A stretch of 32,610 nucleotides of DNA from Dehalococcoidia bacterium (GCA_035574915.1 DATLYJ010000109.1:1-32610), one strand, 5' to 3'. Positions 7,326-14,087 are shown, counted from the stretch's first letter. Translations and numbers: made by a program. The notes: a model not told the origin generated them from the letters alone.

Positions 7326-8520
7326 CCCGCACCTCCTGCCCCTGCAGGCATGCCCGGGCGTCCTCCGCGATAATCCGCGCCTCGTCGACGGCAACGCCGC
7401 AGCACAGCACGCGGGACCCCGTGCTCGAAATCACGGCGTCGCGACCGCGAGTCCGCGCGTTAGCGGTGGAGTCGAGTGAGAGGCCGAGCCAATCGAAGCC
7501 GGCGCATATGCGCTCGCGGACTGCCGGCTGGTTCTCGCCCACGCCGCCGCCGAACACGAGGGCATCCAGGCCGCCGAGCGCCGCCGCGTAGGCGCCGACA
7601 TACTTCCGGACGCGATAGCAGAAGACCGACAGGGCGAGGGTCGCGGCCGCGTCGCCCGAGGCCTCCAGCGCCAGCAGGCGGCGGATGTCCCCGGACGCCC
7701 CGGAGAGGCCGAGGAGCCCGGACCGCTCGTTCAAGATGCGCTCGACCTCCTCCGGCGAAAAGCCGCCTTCCCCGGCCAGGAACGAGGGTATAGCGGGGTC
7801 GATGTCACCGGAGCGGGTCGCCATGACAAGGCCCTCGAGCGGCGTGAACCCCATCGAGGTGTCAGCGGGTTTGCCCGAACGGATGGCTGCCGCCGAGCAG
7901 CCCGACCCGAGCTGCAGCGTGACGGCGCGCAGGTCATCCCTGCCGGCTAGCCCGACAAGACGGCGCCACATGTAGCGGTGCGCCAGGCCGTGGAAGCCGT
8001 AGCGTCTGATGCCGAAGCGTTCCCGCAACTCCGCGGGAATGGCGTAAGTCGAGGCATCGGCCGGCAGGGCGGCGAAAAAGGAGGTGTCGAAGGTAGCGAC
8101 CATTGGCGTCCGGTCGAGGCGCGAGCGCGCCGCGCGGATAGCCTCCAGCGCTGGGGCGTTGTGCAGCGGCGCCAACGCACCTGCAGCCTCGATCTCGGCG
8201 AGCGCCTCGTCCGAAAGCAGGACAGGCGCGGTCAGGCGCGGCCCTCCGTGCACGACGCGATGGCCGGCGGCCTCGAGGCCATCGAGGAGGCCACGCGATG
8301 CCAGCGCGTCCAGCAGGGCGAGCGTTCCCTCGCCGTACCCGGCGCCGGCGGCGACAGCGAATGCCTCCTCCGGCCCTTCGCCGAGGCGGATGACGCCGGC
8401 CGGCCGGTCGGGCAAGGCGCTCACACTGGCCGAGGCAAGCGCCTCATAGAGTCCATCGCCAAGGGAGATGACCGAGGCTTTGATGCTGGAGCTGCCGCAA
8501 TTGAGGGCAAGTATGCGCAC
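7315..8520 (-). CDS. ackA: acetate kinase
   Basis: The 401-aa cytoplasmic enzyme interconverts acetyl phosphate + ADP and acetate + ATP. ASKHA-fold signatures are all visible: LNCGSSSIK at the N-terminus, GHRVVHGG, FDTSFF, YGFHGLAHRY, QLGSGCSAA (HLGNG in most homologues), GFTPLEGLVMATRSGDIDP and FGGGVGENQP. GTG 8520 was chosen because it places LNCGSSS at residue 6, as in the family. The upstream TTG at 8547 would add an unusual basic tail and has no ribosome site. It overlaps the start of the downstream phosphoketolase-like gene, so the two are one transcription unit. Together they would convert sugar phosphate to acetate with one ATP. No phosphotransacetylase gene is present in the window. 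Confidence 0.93.
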   Translation of the reverse strand: MRILALNCGSSSIKASVISLGDGLYEALASASVSALPDRPAGVIRLGEGPEEAFAVAAGAGYGEGTLALLDALASRGLLDGLEAAGHRVVHGGPRLTAPVLLSDEALAEIEAAGALAPLHNAPALEAIRAARSRLDRTPMVATFDTSFFAALPADASTYAIPAELRERFGIRRYGFHGLAHRYMWRRLVGLAGRDDLRAVTLQLGSGCSAAAIRSGKPADTSMGFTPLEGLVMATRSGDIDPAIPSFLAGEGGFSPEEVERILNERSGLLGLSGASGDIRRLLALEASGDAAATLALSVFCYRVRKYVGAYAAALGGLDALVFGGGVGENQPAVRERICAGFDWLGLSLDSTANARTRGRDAVISSTGSRVLCCGVAVDEARIIAEDARACLQGQEVRDGG

Positions 8521-8546
8521 GGATGGCCGCCACCGCCGTTTCGACA

Positions 8547-8573
8547 ATTATCCACGGGCTATGGCGCGTGCAA
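8547..8573 (-). promoter_or_regulatory. weak candidate promoter for ackA and the phosphoketolase-like gene
   Basis: On the minus strand a GATAAT -10-like box (8547-8552) lies 26 nt before GTG 8520. A TTGCAC element (8568-8573) sits 15 bp further upstream, which is a short spacer. It lies in the 96-nt gap after the hypothetical gene at 8617-9057, so ackA may instead be read through from that gene. Confidence 0.25.
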
Positions 8574-8616
8574 GCAGCCTGTCCGGGCAAATCGGGCGCC
8601 GAAGCGCTCCCGGCTC

Positions 8617-9057
8617 TCAGGACGCGCGCGCTTCGCCCTCGTGGTCATCGCGACGGTCGAGGCCGAGGAAGACGTCGCGGAAACCGGGGCAGACCTTCTC
8701 GAAGCGCAGGGGCAAGGCCGGATAGCTGGCCACCAGTATGCTGGACTTGCCGCGTTCGAGAAGGCATTGCCCCACGCTCGCCTCCTGCATCACCTCGCAA
8801 CGGGCATCCTCGGCGAGGAAGGCGGCGAGCTTGAACATCAGCGCGCCCGCGAGCCGCTGCTGCGAGTGGTCGGCAAGCGACCCCACAGGCGGGTAGACGT
8901 TGAGGATAATGCGCTGCGGGTCAAGGCGCGCCGTGACCCAGGTGCCGTTGTCCAGCTCCCGGATCCAGGCAGAACGCTCTCCGCCGGTAAAGCCAGCCAG
9001 TTGAAGTATCTCGAGGGCCCTGGGGCCCACACCGTTGACCGTCGTTCTGCAGCACAT
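8617..9057 (-). CDS. conserved-looking hypothetical protein, 146 aa
   Basis: I do not recognise this protein. It is soluble, with no signal or membrane span, and starts MCCRTTVNGVG with two adjacent cysteines; two more follow in the second half (EDARCEV and GQCLLE). Composition and codon use match neighbouring genes. The start ATG 9057 is preceded by AAGGGA at suitable spacing. It is read in the same direction as ackA and the phosphoketolase-like gene and ends 96 nt before ackA, so it may belong to the same transcription unit, but nothing in the sequence ties it to acetate metabolism. Confidence 0.6.
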   Translation of the reverse strand: MCCRTTVNGVGPRALEILQLAGFTGGERSAWIRELDNGTWVTARLDPQRIILNVYPPVGSLADHSQQRLAGALMFKLAAFLAEDARCEVMQEASVGQCLLERGKSSILVASYPALPLRFEKVCPGFRDVFLGLDRRDDHEGEARAS

Positions 9058-9299
9058 GCATCGGTCCCTTCATCCCGTCCCCATGAGTCCAAAGTAGGGC
9101 CACCTGAATGAAGCTTGAATCCGGGTGTTACCGCCTGCCATTACAATCGCGGTACGAAGGGCAAGGCGCCCTCGAAACTCCTGGAACCCCCACAACGGAT
9201 GCTTAAGCTTCGCCCAAGTCCCTGTTATGCGGCGTATACCCGTCAGCAGCCAAAGTACGCGTAATCGCGCGGCCCCCCTTTCCGCCGGAGGAGGACTAG

Positions 9300-9458
9300 A
9301 TGACCCTCGAACAGAGCACTCGCACACTCCCGGGCAGTCCGGCGACCGGGACATCCGGCAAGCCGGAGGAGAAGGCACTGCGGATCCGGAGGGACGCCCT
9401 GCGCGCGCAGCCGGCAACGATCCGCTTCCTCACCGCTCCGAAGACCGAGAAACAATAG
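9300..9458 (+). CDS. 52-aa leader ORF or frameshifted N-terminus of the NADH dehydrogenase
   Basis: ATG 9300 follows the strong ribosome site GGAGGAGG (9287-9294), yet the frame stops at TAG 9456-9458, 30 nt before the first in-frame GTG of the NDH-2 gene. About 80% of its codons end in G or C, against about 58% for the NDH-2 frame over the same bases, so this frame looks like the translated one here. The peptide is hydrophilic and basic (MTLEQSTRTLPGSPATGTSG at its start). Either it is a short upstream ORF coupled to NDH-2, or it is the true NDH-2 N-terminus cut off by a one-base indel near 9440-9460. Confidence 0.45.
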   Translation: MTLEQSTRTLPGSPATGTSGKPEEKALRIRRDALRAQPATIRFLTAPKTEKQ

Positions 9459-9487
9459 AGACAGCGCCTCGTCGTCGGCCTCGAGTC

Positions 9488-10759
9488 GTGATCATCGGCG
9501 CCGGCTTCGCGGGCCTGGAAGCGGCGCGCCGCCTCTCGCGTACGGAAGCGGAGGTCCTGCTCGTCGACCGGCGCAACTTCCACACCTTCACTCCTCTCCT
9601 CTACCAGGTGGCCACGGCTGGCCTGGAGCCCGACTCCATCGTCAAGCCCGTGCGCTCCATCTTGCGCCGGGCGCCCAACGTGCGATTCGTGATGGCGGAC
9701 GTGGCCTCCATAGACCTGGCCAGGCGCCAGCTCCAGACAAGTGCCGGCAAGGTCCGGTATGACTACCTGATCGTGGCTACGGGTAGCGCCGTGAACTATT
9801 TTGGACAGGAGTCACTGTCGCGCTGGGCGCTGCCCCTGAAGGACCTCGATGACGCCATCGCGCTGCGCAGCCACGTGCTGGCTAGCTTCGAGGCCGCGGC
9901 GCTCGAGCGCGACCGCGAAGCCCGCCGCCGGCTGACCACGGTCGTGGTCTGCGGCGGCGGCCCTACGGGCGTGGAACTCGCCGGGGCGCTCCAGGAGCTG
10001 AAGCAGCACGTGCTCCGGCGGGACTTTCCCGAGCTGGCGCTTAGCGAGGACTCGGCCCGGGTGGTCCTTCTGGAAGCCGCGGACGCCCTCCTGCCCGGCT
10101 TCCCGTCATCACTCCAGGACGCAGCAGCCCGGCAGCTCAGAGAAATCGGCGTTGACGTGCGGCTTGGGAGTCCCGTCACCGGCGCCGGCGAGGCCGGCGT
10201 ACGGCTTGCCTCCGGCGAGGTCATCCCCGCAGGCACGGTCGTCTGGGTGGCGGGAGTGCTCGGCGCTGGGCCGGAAGGGCTTGACCTCTCGGGTAGGGCC
10301 AGGCGCGCCCGCGTCGAGCCCACTCTCCAACTCACGGACGCGCCGGAGGTACTCGTGGCCGGAGACCTGGCATACCTCGAGGACGGAGGCCGGGCCCTGC
10401 CCATGATGGCGCCCGTCGCTATCCAGGAGGGTCGCGCCGCGGCCGAGAACGTCCTCCGGCTAATCCGGGGCGAGAGCCCCCGGCCGTTCCGTTACAAGGA
10501 CAGGGGCCTGATGGCGACCATCGGGCGCACGCGGGCCGTGGCCTTTCTCCCGCCGCTCTGCTTGTCCGGCCCGCCAGCCTGGCTGGTCTGGCTGGCGGTC
10601 CACCTCTTCTGGCTCATCGGCTTCAGGAACAAGTTCCTCGTCCTGGTGGACTGGGCCTGGAACTACCTGCTCTACGAGCAGGGCTCTCGCGTGATCGCGG
10701 GGCCGGCGCGGCCCCGGGGCGCGAAGGAGGCAGGCGAAGCCAGGATTACAAACTCGTAA
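9488..10759 (+). CDS. type II NADH dehydrogenase (NDH-2-like, FAD)
   Basis: This membrane-associated flavoenzyme family oxidises NADH and reduces quinone without pumping protons. The first dinucleotide fold GAGFAGLEAARRL (FAD) opens the protein. The second, CGGGPTGVELAGAL (NADH), lies near residue 160, and VAGDLAYLEDGG is the C-terminal FAD contact. The last 80 residues contain hydrophobic segments (PAWLVWLAVHLFWLIGF and a second WNYLLYEQGSR region) that usually anchor NDH-2 to the membrane. GTG 9488 gives 423 aa, a normal family length, but it trims the first beta strand and has no ribosome site. The open frame continues upstream to ATG 9227 or ATG 9125 through poor-looking codons. The true start is unresolved; see the leader ORF at 9300-9458. 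A kinase-less response regulator follows. Confidence 0.85.
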   Translation: MIIGAGFAGLEAARRLSRTEAEVLLVDRRNFHTFTPLLYQVATAGLEPDSIVKPVRSILRRAPNVRFVMADVASIDLARRQLQTSAGKVRYDYLIVATGSAVNYFGQESLSRWALPLKDLDDAIALRSHVLASFEAAALERDREARRRLTTVVVCGGGPTGVELAGALQELKQHVLRRDFPELALSEDSARVVLLEAADALLPGFPSSLQDAAARQLREIGVDVRLGSPVTGAGEAGVRLASGEVIPAGTVVWVAGVLGAGPEGLDLSGRARRARVEPTLQLTDAPEVLVAGDLAYLEDGGRALPMMAPVAIQEGRAAAENVLRLIRGESPRPFRYKDRGLMATIGRTRAVAFLPPLCLSGPPAWLVWLAVHLFWLIGFRNKFLVLVDWAWNYLLYEQGSRVIAGPARPRGAKEAGEARITNS

Positions 10760-10862
10760 AGAGCGGTCTTCATTACGCATCGAACGCCTGTCGCGGCGTC
10801 CGGCGCGGCGCTAATATTTCGGGCGAAAGAAGGCGGGCCGCGGGCGCTAGGTGCGGGCCCAG

Positions 10863-10898
10863 GAGCGCCCTCCTGCCTCCACGAGCCTGGAGGCGCTC
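10863..10898 (+). promoter_or_regulatory. hairpins covering the ribosome site of response regulator 2
   Basis: GCCTCCA (10875-10881) pairs perfectly with TGGAGGC (10888-10894) around a 6-nt loop. The right arm contains the GGAGG ribosome site of the gene starting at 10899. A competing pair, GAGCGCC (10863-10869) with GGCGCTC (10892-10898), shares bases with it. The two cannot form in full together, which would suit translational control. The same DNA dyad could instead be a protein-binding site. Confidence 0.4.
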
Positions 10899-11612
10899 AT
10901 GTCCACAGAGCCACTCATCCTTGCCGTCGACGATGAGCCGGCGATCCTTCGCCTTGTCCGCATCGAGCTCACCGCCCAGGGCTTCAGAGTCGCCAGCGCC
11001 ACTAACGGGCCCGATGCCCTGAGGATGCTTGACGAGCAGCGGCCGGACCTGGTGCTGCTCGACATCCTCATGGAAGAGATGAGCGGCATCGAAGTCCTAC
11101 GGCGGATCCGCGAAAGGGCCAACATCCCGGTCATCTTCCTGACCGCCAAAGGCCGCGACACCGACAAGGTGCGCGGGCTGGAACTGGGCGCGGACGACTA
11201 CATCACCAAGCCCTTCCACCCGGACGAGCTCGCCGCGCGCGTGCGCGCGGTCCTCCGCCGGAGCACCAGCACGTCCGCGCCGGACAACATCGTCCGGGCC
11301 GGCTCGGTGGAGGTCGACCTGACGCGGAGGCTGGTGCGCAAGCACGGCGGCCCCGTGCCGATGACCCGCACCGAATGGATGCTCCTCGAGAGCCTGGCGG
11401 CGAATCACGGAAAGGTGATGCTCAACTCCGAGCTCCTGAGCCGCGTGTGGGGCCCGGAGTACCGCGACGACCTGCAGTACCTGAGAGTGTGGGTCTCCCG
11501 GCTGCGGAGCAAGCTCGAGGATGATCCCTCCCGCCCGGAGATTATCAAGACGCGCTACGGGATCGGGTACATCTTCGAAGCCACGGAAGCGCCGCTGGCC
11601 GCGTCCGCCTGA
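10899..11612 (+). CDS. orphan OmpR/KdpE-like response regulator (paralogue 2)
   Basis: The 237-aa product has a receiver domain (Asp11/Asp12, phospho-acceptor Asp55, Lys in ITKPF) joined to a winged-helix domain (RTEWMLLESLA; YLRVWVSRLRSKLE; IIKTRYGIGYIFE). It differs from its two paralogues in the loop after the phosphorylated Asp, reading DILMEEMSG where most receivers have DxxMPxxxG. The start is ATG 10899 with GGAGG 6 nt upstream, buried in a hairpin. It follows the NADH dehydrogenase on the same strand after 139 nt that include an AT-rich TAATAT, a possible -10 box without a clear -35. No histidine kinase is nearby. Confidence 0.93.
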   Translation: MSTEPLILAVDDEPAILRLVRIELTAQGFRVASATNGPDALRMLDEQRPDLVLLDILMEEMSGIEVLRRIRERANIPVIFLTAKGRDTDKVRGLELGADDYITKPFHPDELAARVRAVLRRSTSTSAPDNIVRAGSVEVDLTRRLVRKHGGPVPMTRTEWMLLESLAANHGKVMLNSELLSRVWGPEYRDDLQYLRVWVSRLRSKLEDDPSRPEIIKTRYGIGYIFEATEAPLAASA

Positions 11613-11696
11613 GCAGCTAGCCCCGGGCCAGCGCCGAGGCCGCGGGCCGCGCTTTTCGAGCCAGGAGCGGCGGTAGGAGTGGGCATCCAGTCCCCG

Positions 11697-11750
11697 GCGC
11701 TCGCCGGCCGCCCGCAGTCGCTACCGTAATCGACGGTCTCCGGCGAGCGC
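11697..11750. terminator. large inverted repeat between convergent regulators
   Basis: GCGCTCGCCGG (11697-11707) and CCGGCGAGCGC (11740-11750) are perfect 11-bp inverted copies separated by 32 nt. Inside that loop ACCGT and ACGGT can form a 5-bp stem around AATCG. The structure is symmetrical and sits between two genes that end towards each other (11612 and 11777), the usual place of a bidirectional terminator or a 3'-end stabilising hairpin. There is no T-run on either side, so intrinsic termination is not certain. Confidence 0.45.
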
Positions 11751-11776
11751 TTGCGGCTGTCGCCCAGCGGGGTCGC

Positions 11777-12508
11777 TCAGGACTCGCTCGTGCCCGCGTC
11801 CGCTTCTTCGGGCTTCTGTTGCTCGGCGTCGAGCAGGTAGCCGATGCCCTGCAGCGTCTTGATGATCACGGGGTTCGCCGGGTCCGGTTCGAGCTTGCTG
11901 CGCAGCCTCGAGACCCAGACCCGGAGGTACTGCAGGTCGTCGCGGTACTCCGGCCCCCAGACCTTGCTCAGCAGCTCCGTGTTCAGCATGACCTTGCCCG
12001 CGTTCGCGGCGAGGTGTTGTAGGAGCATCCACTCCGTCCGCGTCAGGGTCACGATCTCGCCGGCCTTCTTCACCAGGCGCCGGTTGAGGTCGATCTCGAC
12101 GTCGCCGGCGCGCACGAGGTTCTCGGTGCTCGAAAGGCCGACGCTGCGGCGGAGGACCGCGCGCACGCGCGCGCTCAACTCCTCCGGGTTGAAAGGCTTC
12201 ACCAGGTAGTCGTCGGCGCCCATCTCCAGGCCGCGCACCTTGTCGGCGTCGTTGTCCTTCGCGGTGAGCAGGATGATCGGGATGCCGCTGCGCTCGCGCA
12301 GCTTGCGCATCACCTCAAGGCCGCTCATGTCCGGCATCACGATGTCGAGCACCGCGATGTCGGGGCGCTGTTGCTCGGCGATGCGAAGGGCCTCCTCGCC
12401 GCCGCCGGCGGTCACAACCCTGAAGCCCTGACTCGAGAGCTCAAGCTTTATCAGCCTCTGGATGCCGACCTCGTCATCGACCGCGAGGATCAGCGGTTCG
12501 GAAGTCAT
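11777..12508 (-). CDS. orphan OmpR/KdpE-like response regulator (paralogue 3)
   Basis: The 243-aa product has a receiver (Asp11/Asp12, phospho-acceptor Asp55 in DIVMPDMSG, Lys in VKPF) and a winged-helix output domain (RTEWMLLQHLAANAGKVMLN; YLRVWVSRLRSKLE). By eye it is closer to paralogue 1 (1781-2509) than to paralogue 2. Initiation at ATG 12508 is backed by AGGAGG close upstream. It converges on paralogue 2. The short repeats upstream at 12520-12541 could be a binding site, as OmpR-type proteins bind direct repeats. No partner histidine kinase is present; the only kinase in the window is phoR, some 17 kb away. Confidence 0.93.
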   Translation of the reverse strand: MTSEPLILAVDDEVGIQRLIKLELSSQGFRVVTAGGGEEALRIAEQQRPDIAVLDIVMPDMSGLEVMRKLRERSGIPIILLTAKDNDADKVRGLEMGADDYLVKPFNPEELSARVRAVLRRSVGLSSTENLVRAGDVEIDLNRRLVKKAGEIVTLTRTEWMLLQHLAANAGKVMLNTELLSKVWGPEYRDDLQYLRVWVSRLRSKLEPDPANPVIIKTLQGIGYLLDAEQQKPEEADAGTSES

Positions 12509-12519
12509 CTATTCCTCCT

Positions 12520-12541
12520 GTACCGGATACATGGTACATGG
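12520..12541. repeat. TACATGG tandem repeat and GTACC/GGTAC dyad upstream of regulator 3
   Basis: TACATGG occurs twice head to tail (12528-12534 and 12535-12541), overlapping an inverted pair GTACC (12520-12524) and GGTAC (12533-12537). The block lies 12-33 nt before the ATG of regulator 3, which it could control. Function is inference. Confidence 0.3.
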
Positions 12542-12642
12542 AGACGGTTCTCCCCATTCGTGGCGTCCTCGGACGCCCGCCAGCCATCCGGTAGGCCGGC
12601 GCGGGTCAAAGTCATGATTGAACGCGCGCGATTCAAGACACG

Positions 12643-12669
12643 TTGACCGGCCTGATGGCGCTGTATCAA
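12643..12669 (+). promoter_or_regulatory. weak plus-strand promoter candidate
   Basis: TTGACC (12643-12648) and TATCAA (12664-12669) resemble -35 and -10 boxes, but the 15-bp spacer is short. They could drive the membrane protein gene at 12774. Just upstream is a dyad of TTGAA and TTCAA around a CGCGCGC core (about 12618-12636). Otherwise the gap between 12509 and 12773 shows no coding signal. Confidence 0.25.
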
Positions 12670-12773
12670 AGGCGTTAAGGTGGCCTCACGCCGTTCGCGC
12701 GCCTCCTTCGCCGGCGAGGCGGCGCCCACCGCGTGTTATTCGCGTGTAACTCGCCCGGCCCTAGGCTGACGGC

Positions 12774-13205
12774 ATGAGGGCGGGCCACCGCGACGAGGGC
12801 AGCGGTGAGGGACAGGCGCGCAGGGCCCTCTTCCTCGCGCAGGCGTGCTATTACCTGGCGACCGGCCTCTGGCCCATCCTGGACCGCCGGACCTTCGAAG
12901 CCATCACGGGGCCAAAGAGAGAATTCTGGCTCGTGCGCACGGTCGGCGCTCTGGCGACGGCGATCGGGGCAGTCCTGGCGCTGGCAGGGGCCAGAAGGCG
13001 GCCCTCCGCCGAGGCGCACGCCCTGGCGATAACCAGCGCCGTTGCCTTTGCGGCGGTCGACTTGAACTACGTTCTCCGGCGCCGCATCTCGCCGGTGTAC
13101 CTGATCGATGCGCTTCTCGAAAGCTTGCTCCTGCTCGCCTGGGCGAGAGCGCTCGCGAGGCGCATGCCGCTGTCACGGGCTGATATGGAAACCAGAGACG
13201 CCTGA
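12774..13205 (+). CDS. small four-helix membrane protein, uncharacterised
   Basis: The 143-aa product has four probable membrane spans at about 18-36 (ALFLAQACYYLATGLWPIL), 51-72, 80-99 and 103-126, joined by short basic loops (REFW, ARRRPS, LRRRIS). The loop DRRTFEAITGPKREFWLVRT between spans 1 and 2 has the look of a conserved signature. I recall similar small bacterial membrane proteins with a TGLWP...FE..TGPK pattern but no assigned function. There is no Shine-Dalgarno; TAGGCT (12762-12767) ends 6 nt before the ATG, which may indicate a leaderless transcript. The gene ends inside a terminator-like hairpin. Confidence 0.7.
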   Translation: MRAGHRDEGSGEGQARRALFLAQACYYLATGLWPILDRRTFEAITGPKREFWLVRTVGALATAIGAVLALAGARRRPSAEAHALAITSAVAFAAVDLNYVLRRRISPVYLIDALLESLLLLAWARALARRMPLSRADMETRDA

Positions 13206-13231
13206 AATTCGGCCATAGAGGCCGCTTCAGG
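13201..13231 (+). terminator. terminator-like hairpin at the end of the four-helix membrane protein gene
   Basis: CCTGAA (13201-13206) pairs with TTCAGG (13226-13231), and inside it CGGCC (13210-13214) pairs with GGCCG (13220-13224) around ATAGA. The left arm contains the TGA stop codon. GCTATTT follows, a modest T tract. It separates the membrane protein gene from the histidine-rich gene. Confidence 0.5.
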
Positions 13232-13288
13232 GCTATTTAGCGCTGTCCGTGCGAGAGTGAGGGATAGCTGCTACGCAGGGAGGCCCAT

Positions 13289-13639
13289 ATGAAAACGTGG
13301 ATACCGCTTGCGGGACTCGCTCTGGTCGCTGTCGGCGCCGTCGCGAGCGGGCGCCGCAACCTGGCCTGGGAGCTGAAGAAGCGCACCCACCTCGGGGCCT
13401 TCGAGTCGCACCACCACGAGGCGAAGCTACACGAGCACGAGCACGCCCACGTCACGCACAACCGCCGCATAGGCCCGGACATGGTCGCCATGGGGGAGTG
13501 GGAACACCTGACCTCAATGCACGCGCACGAGCACAACCACCCGGCGATCACGCATTCCCATCTCCCCCACGAGGACGCCGAGCACGAGCACCTCGGCGAA
13601 GCCCATATCCACGACCACGAACACCCGGCGGTCTCTTAG
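13289..13639 (+). CDS. histidine-rich, membrane-anchored small protein
   Basis: The 116-aa product has one N-terminal hydrophobic span (IPLAGLALVAVGAVASG, about residues 5-21), then a hydrophilic domain packed with histidine: 23 of 116 residues, many in HxH or HxHxH pairs alternating with Glu or Asp (LHEHEHAH, MHAHEHNH, HIHDHEH). There is no cysteine. Such stretches bind transition metals (Zn, Ni, Cu, Co), so metal buffering or delivery at the membrane is a reasonable inference, without family support. The start ATG 13289 has GGGAGG 5 nt upstream. The cysteine-less A-type gene follows after 9 nt and is very likely co-transcribed. No metal transporter or metal-sensing regulator lies next to it. 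Confidence 0.75.
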   Translation: MKTWIPLAGLALVAVGAVASGRRNLAWELKKRTHLGAFESHHHEAKLHEHEHAHVTHNRRIGPDMVAMGEWEHLTSMHAHEHNHPAITHSHLPHEDAEHEHLGEAHIHDHEHPAVS

Positions 13640-13648
13640 TGGCGGGCC

Positions 13649-13945
13649 ATGATTAGCGTCACGCAAAGGGCAGCATCCGTGCTCGCGGAAGCGCTCCGGG
13701 CCGGGGAGGCGGGGCAAGAGGTCGGGTTCCGGCTGGTCCCCGCCCGGCCAGGGGAGATACTCCTGGCCATCGATGGGCCGCGCGAAGGCGACCGCGTGGT
13801 GCGGCACGAAGAGCGCACCGTCCTGCTGTTAGACGAATGGGCCGTGCGGGAGCTCGCCGGGGCCGTGCTCGACGCCGAGATTTCCGGCGACGGCGCCAGC
13901 CTGACGCTGACGGGCGGGAGGCGGCCCTCGGCGCGCTGGAACTAG
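13649..13945 (+). CDS. cysteine-less A-type (HesB/IscA-fold) protein
   Basis: The 98-aa protein resembles the HesB/IscA domain: N-terminal VTQRAASVLAEAL helix (ITxxAxxxL in IscA), strand GFRLVPA, then GEILLAIDG, a D-R-V-V turn, VLLLDEWAVREL (the hold-the-cluster helix region) and SLTLTG. Canonical A-type carriers use three cysteines to bind Fe-S clusters; this protein has none at all. It may be a degenerate member that keeps the fold for another role, such as protein interaction or metal binding by other residues. Assignment rests on pattern similarity by eye. It follows the histidine-rich gene after 9 nt with only a weak ribosome site (GGCGGG), suggesting coupled expression. Confidence 0.55.
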   Translation: MISVTQRAASVLAEALRAGEAGQEVGFRLVPARPGEILLAIDGPREGDRVVRHEERTVLLLDEWAVRELAGAVLDAEISGDGASLTLTGGRRPSARWN

Positions 13946-14010
13946 CTCATCGCCGCCCGCGAGCCTGTCGCCAGCACAAAGCGCTTGCTAGTATGTAGTG
14001 GCGTCGCCGT

Positions 14011-14087
14011 GCTGGCGTAGCTCAGAGGCCTAGAGCGACCGGCTCATAATCGGTAGGTCGTGGGTTCGACTCCCACCGCCAGCACCA
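14011..14087 (+). tRNA. tRNA-Met (anticodon CAT), elongator type
   Basis: A full cloverleaf folds by hand: acceptor GCTGGCG/CGCCAGC, D stem GCTC/GAGC, anticodon stem ACCGG/TCGGT with loop CTCATAA (CAT at 14045-14047), variable AGGTC, T stem GTGGG/CCCAC with TTCGACT, and discriminator A. The CCA end is encoded (14085-14087). The paired first base (G1-C72) and the absence of the three G-C anticodon stem pairs argue against an initiator. A tRNA-Ile2 read through lysidine modification of CAT cannot be excluded without its synthetase signature. A possible -10 box TAGTAT lies about 17 nt upstream. The rplM leader follows. Confidence 0.93.

Noticed and set aside
6255-7373. 372-codon plus-strand open frame
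   Set aside because: Antisense to the phosphoketolase-like gene; reads as His/Arg/Ala-rich shadow with no motif, a normal by-product of very high GC.
7326-7394. N-terminal extension of the phosphoketolase-like protein
   Set aside because: Basic, unlike the family; ATG 7325 has an ideal AGGAGGT site and gives the usual length.
14011-14087. Initiator tRNA-fMet
   Set aside because: The first acceptor pair is G-C, not the unpaired C-A of initiators, and the anticodon stem lacks three consecutive G-C pairs.
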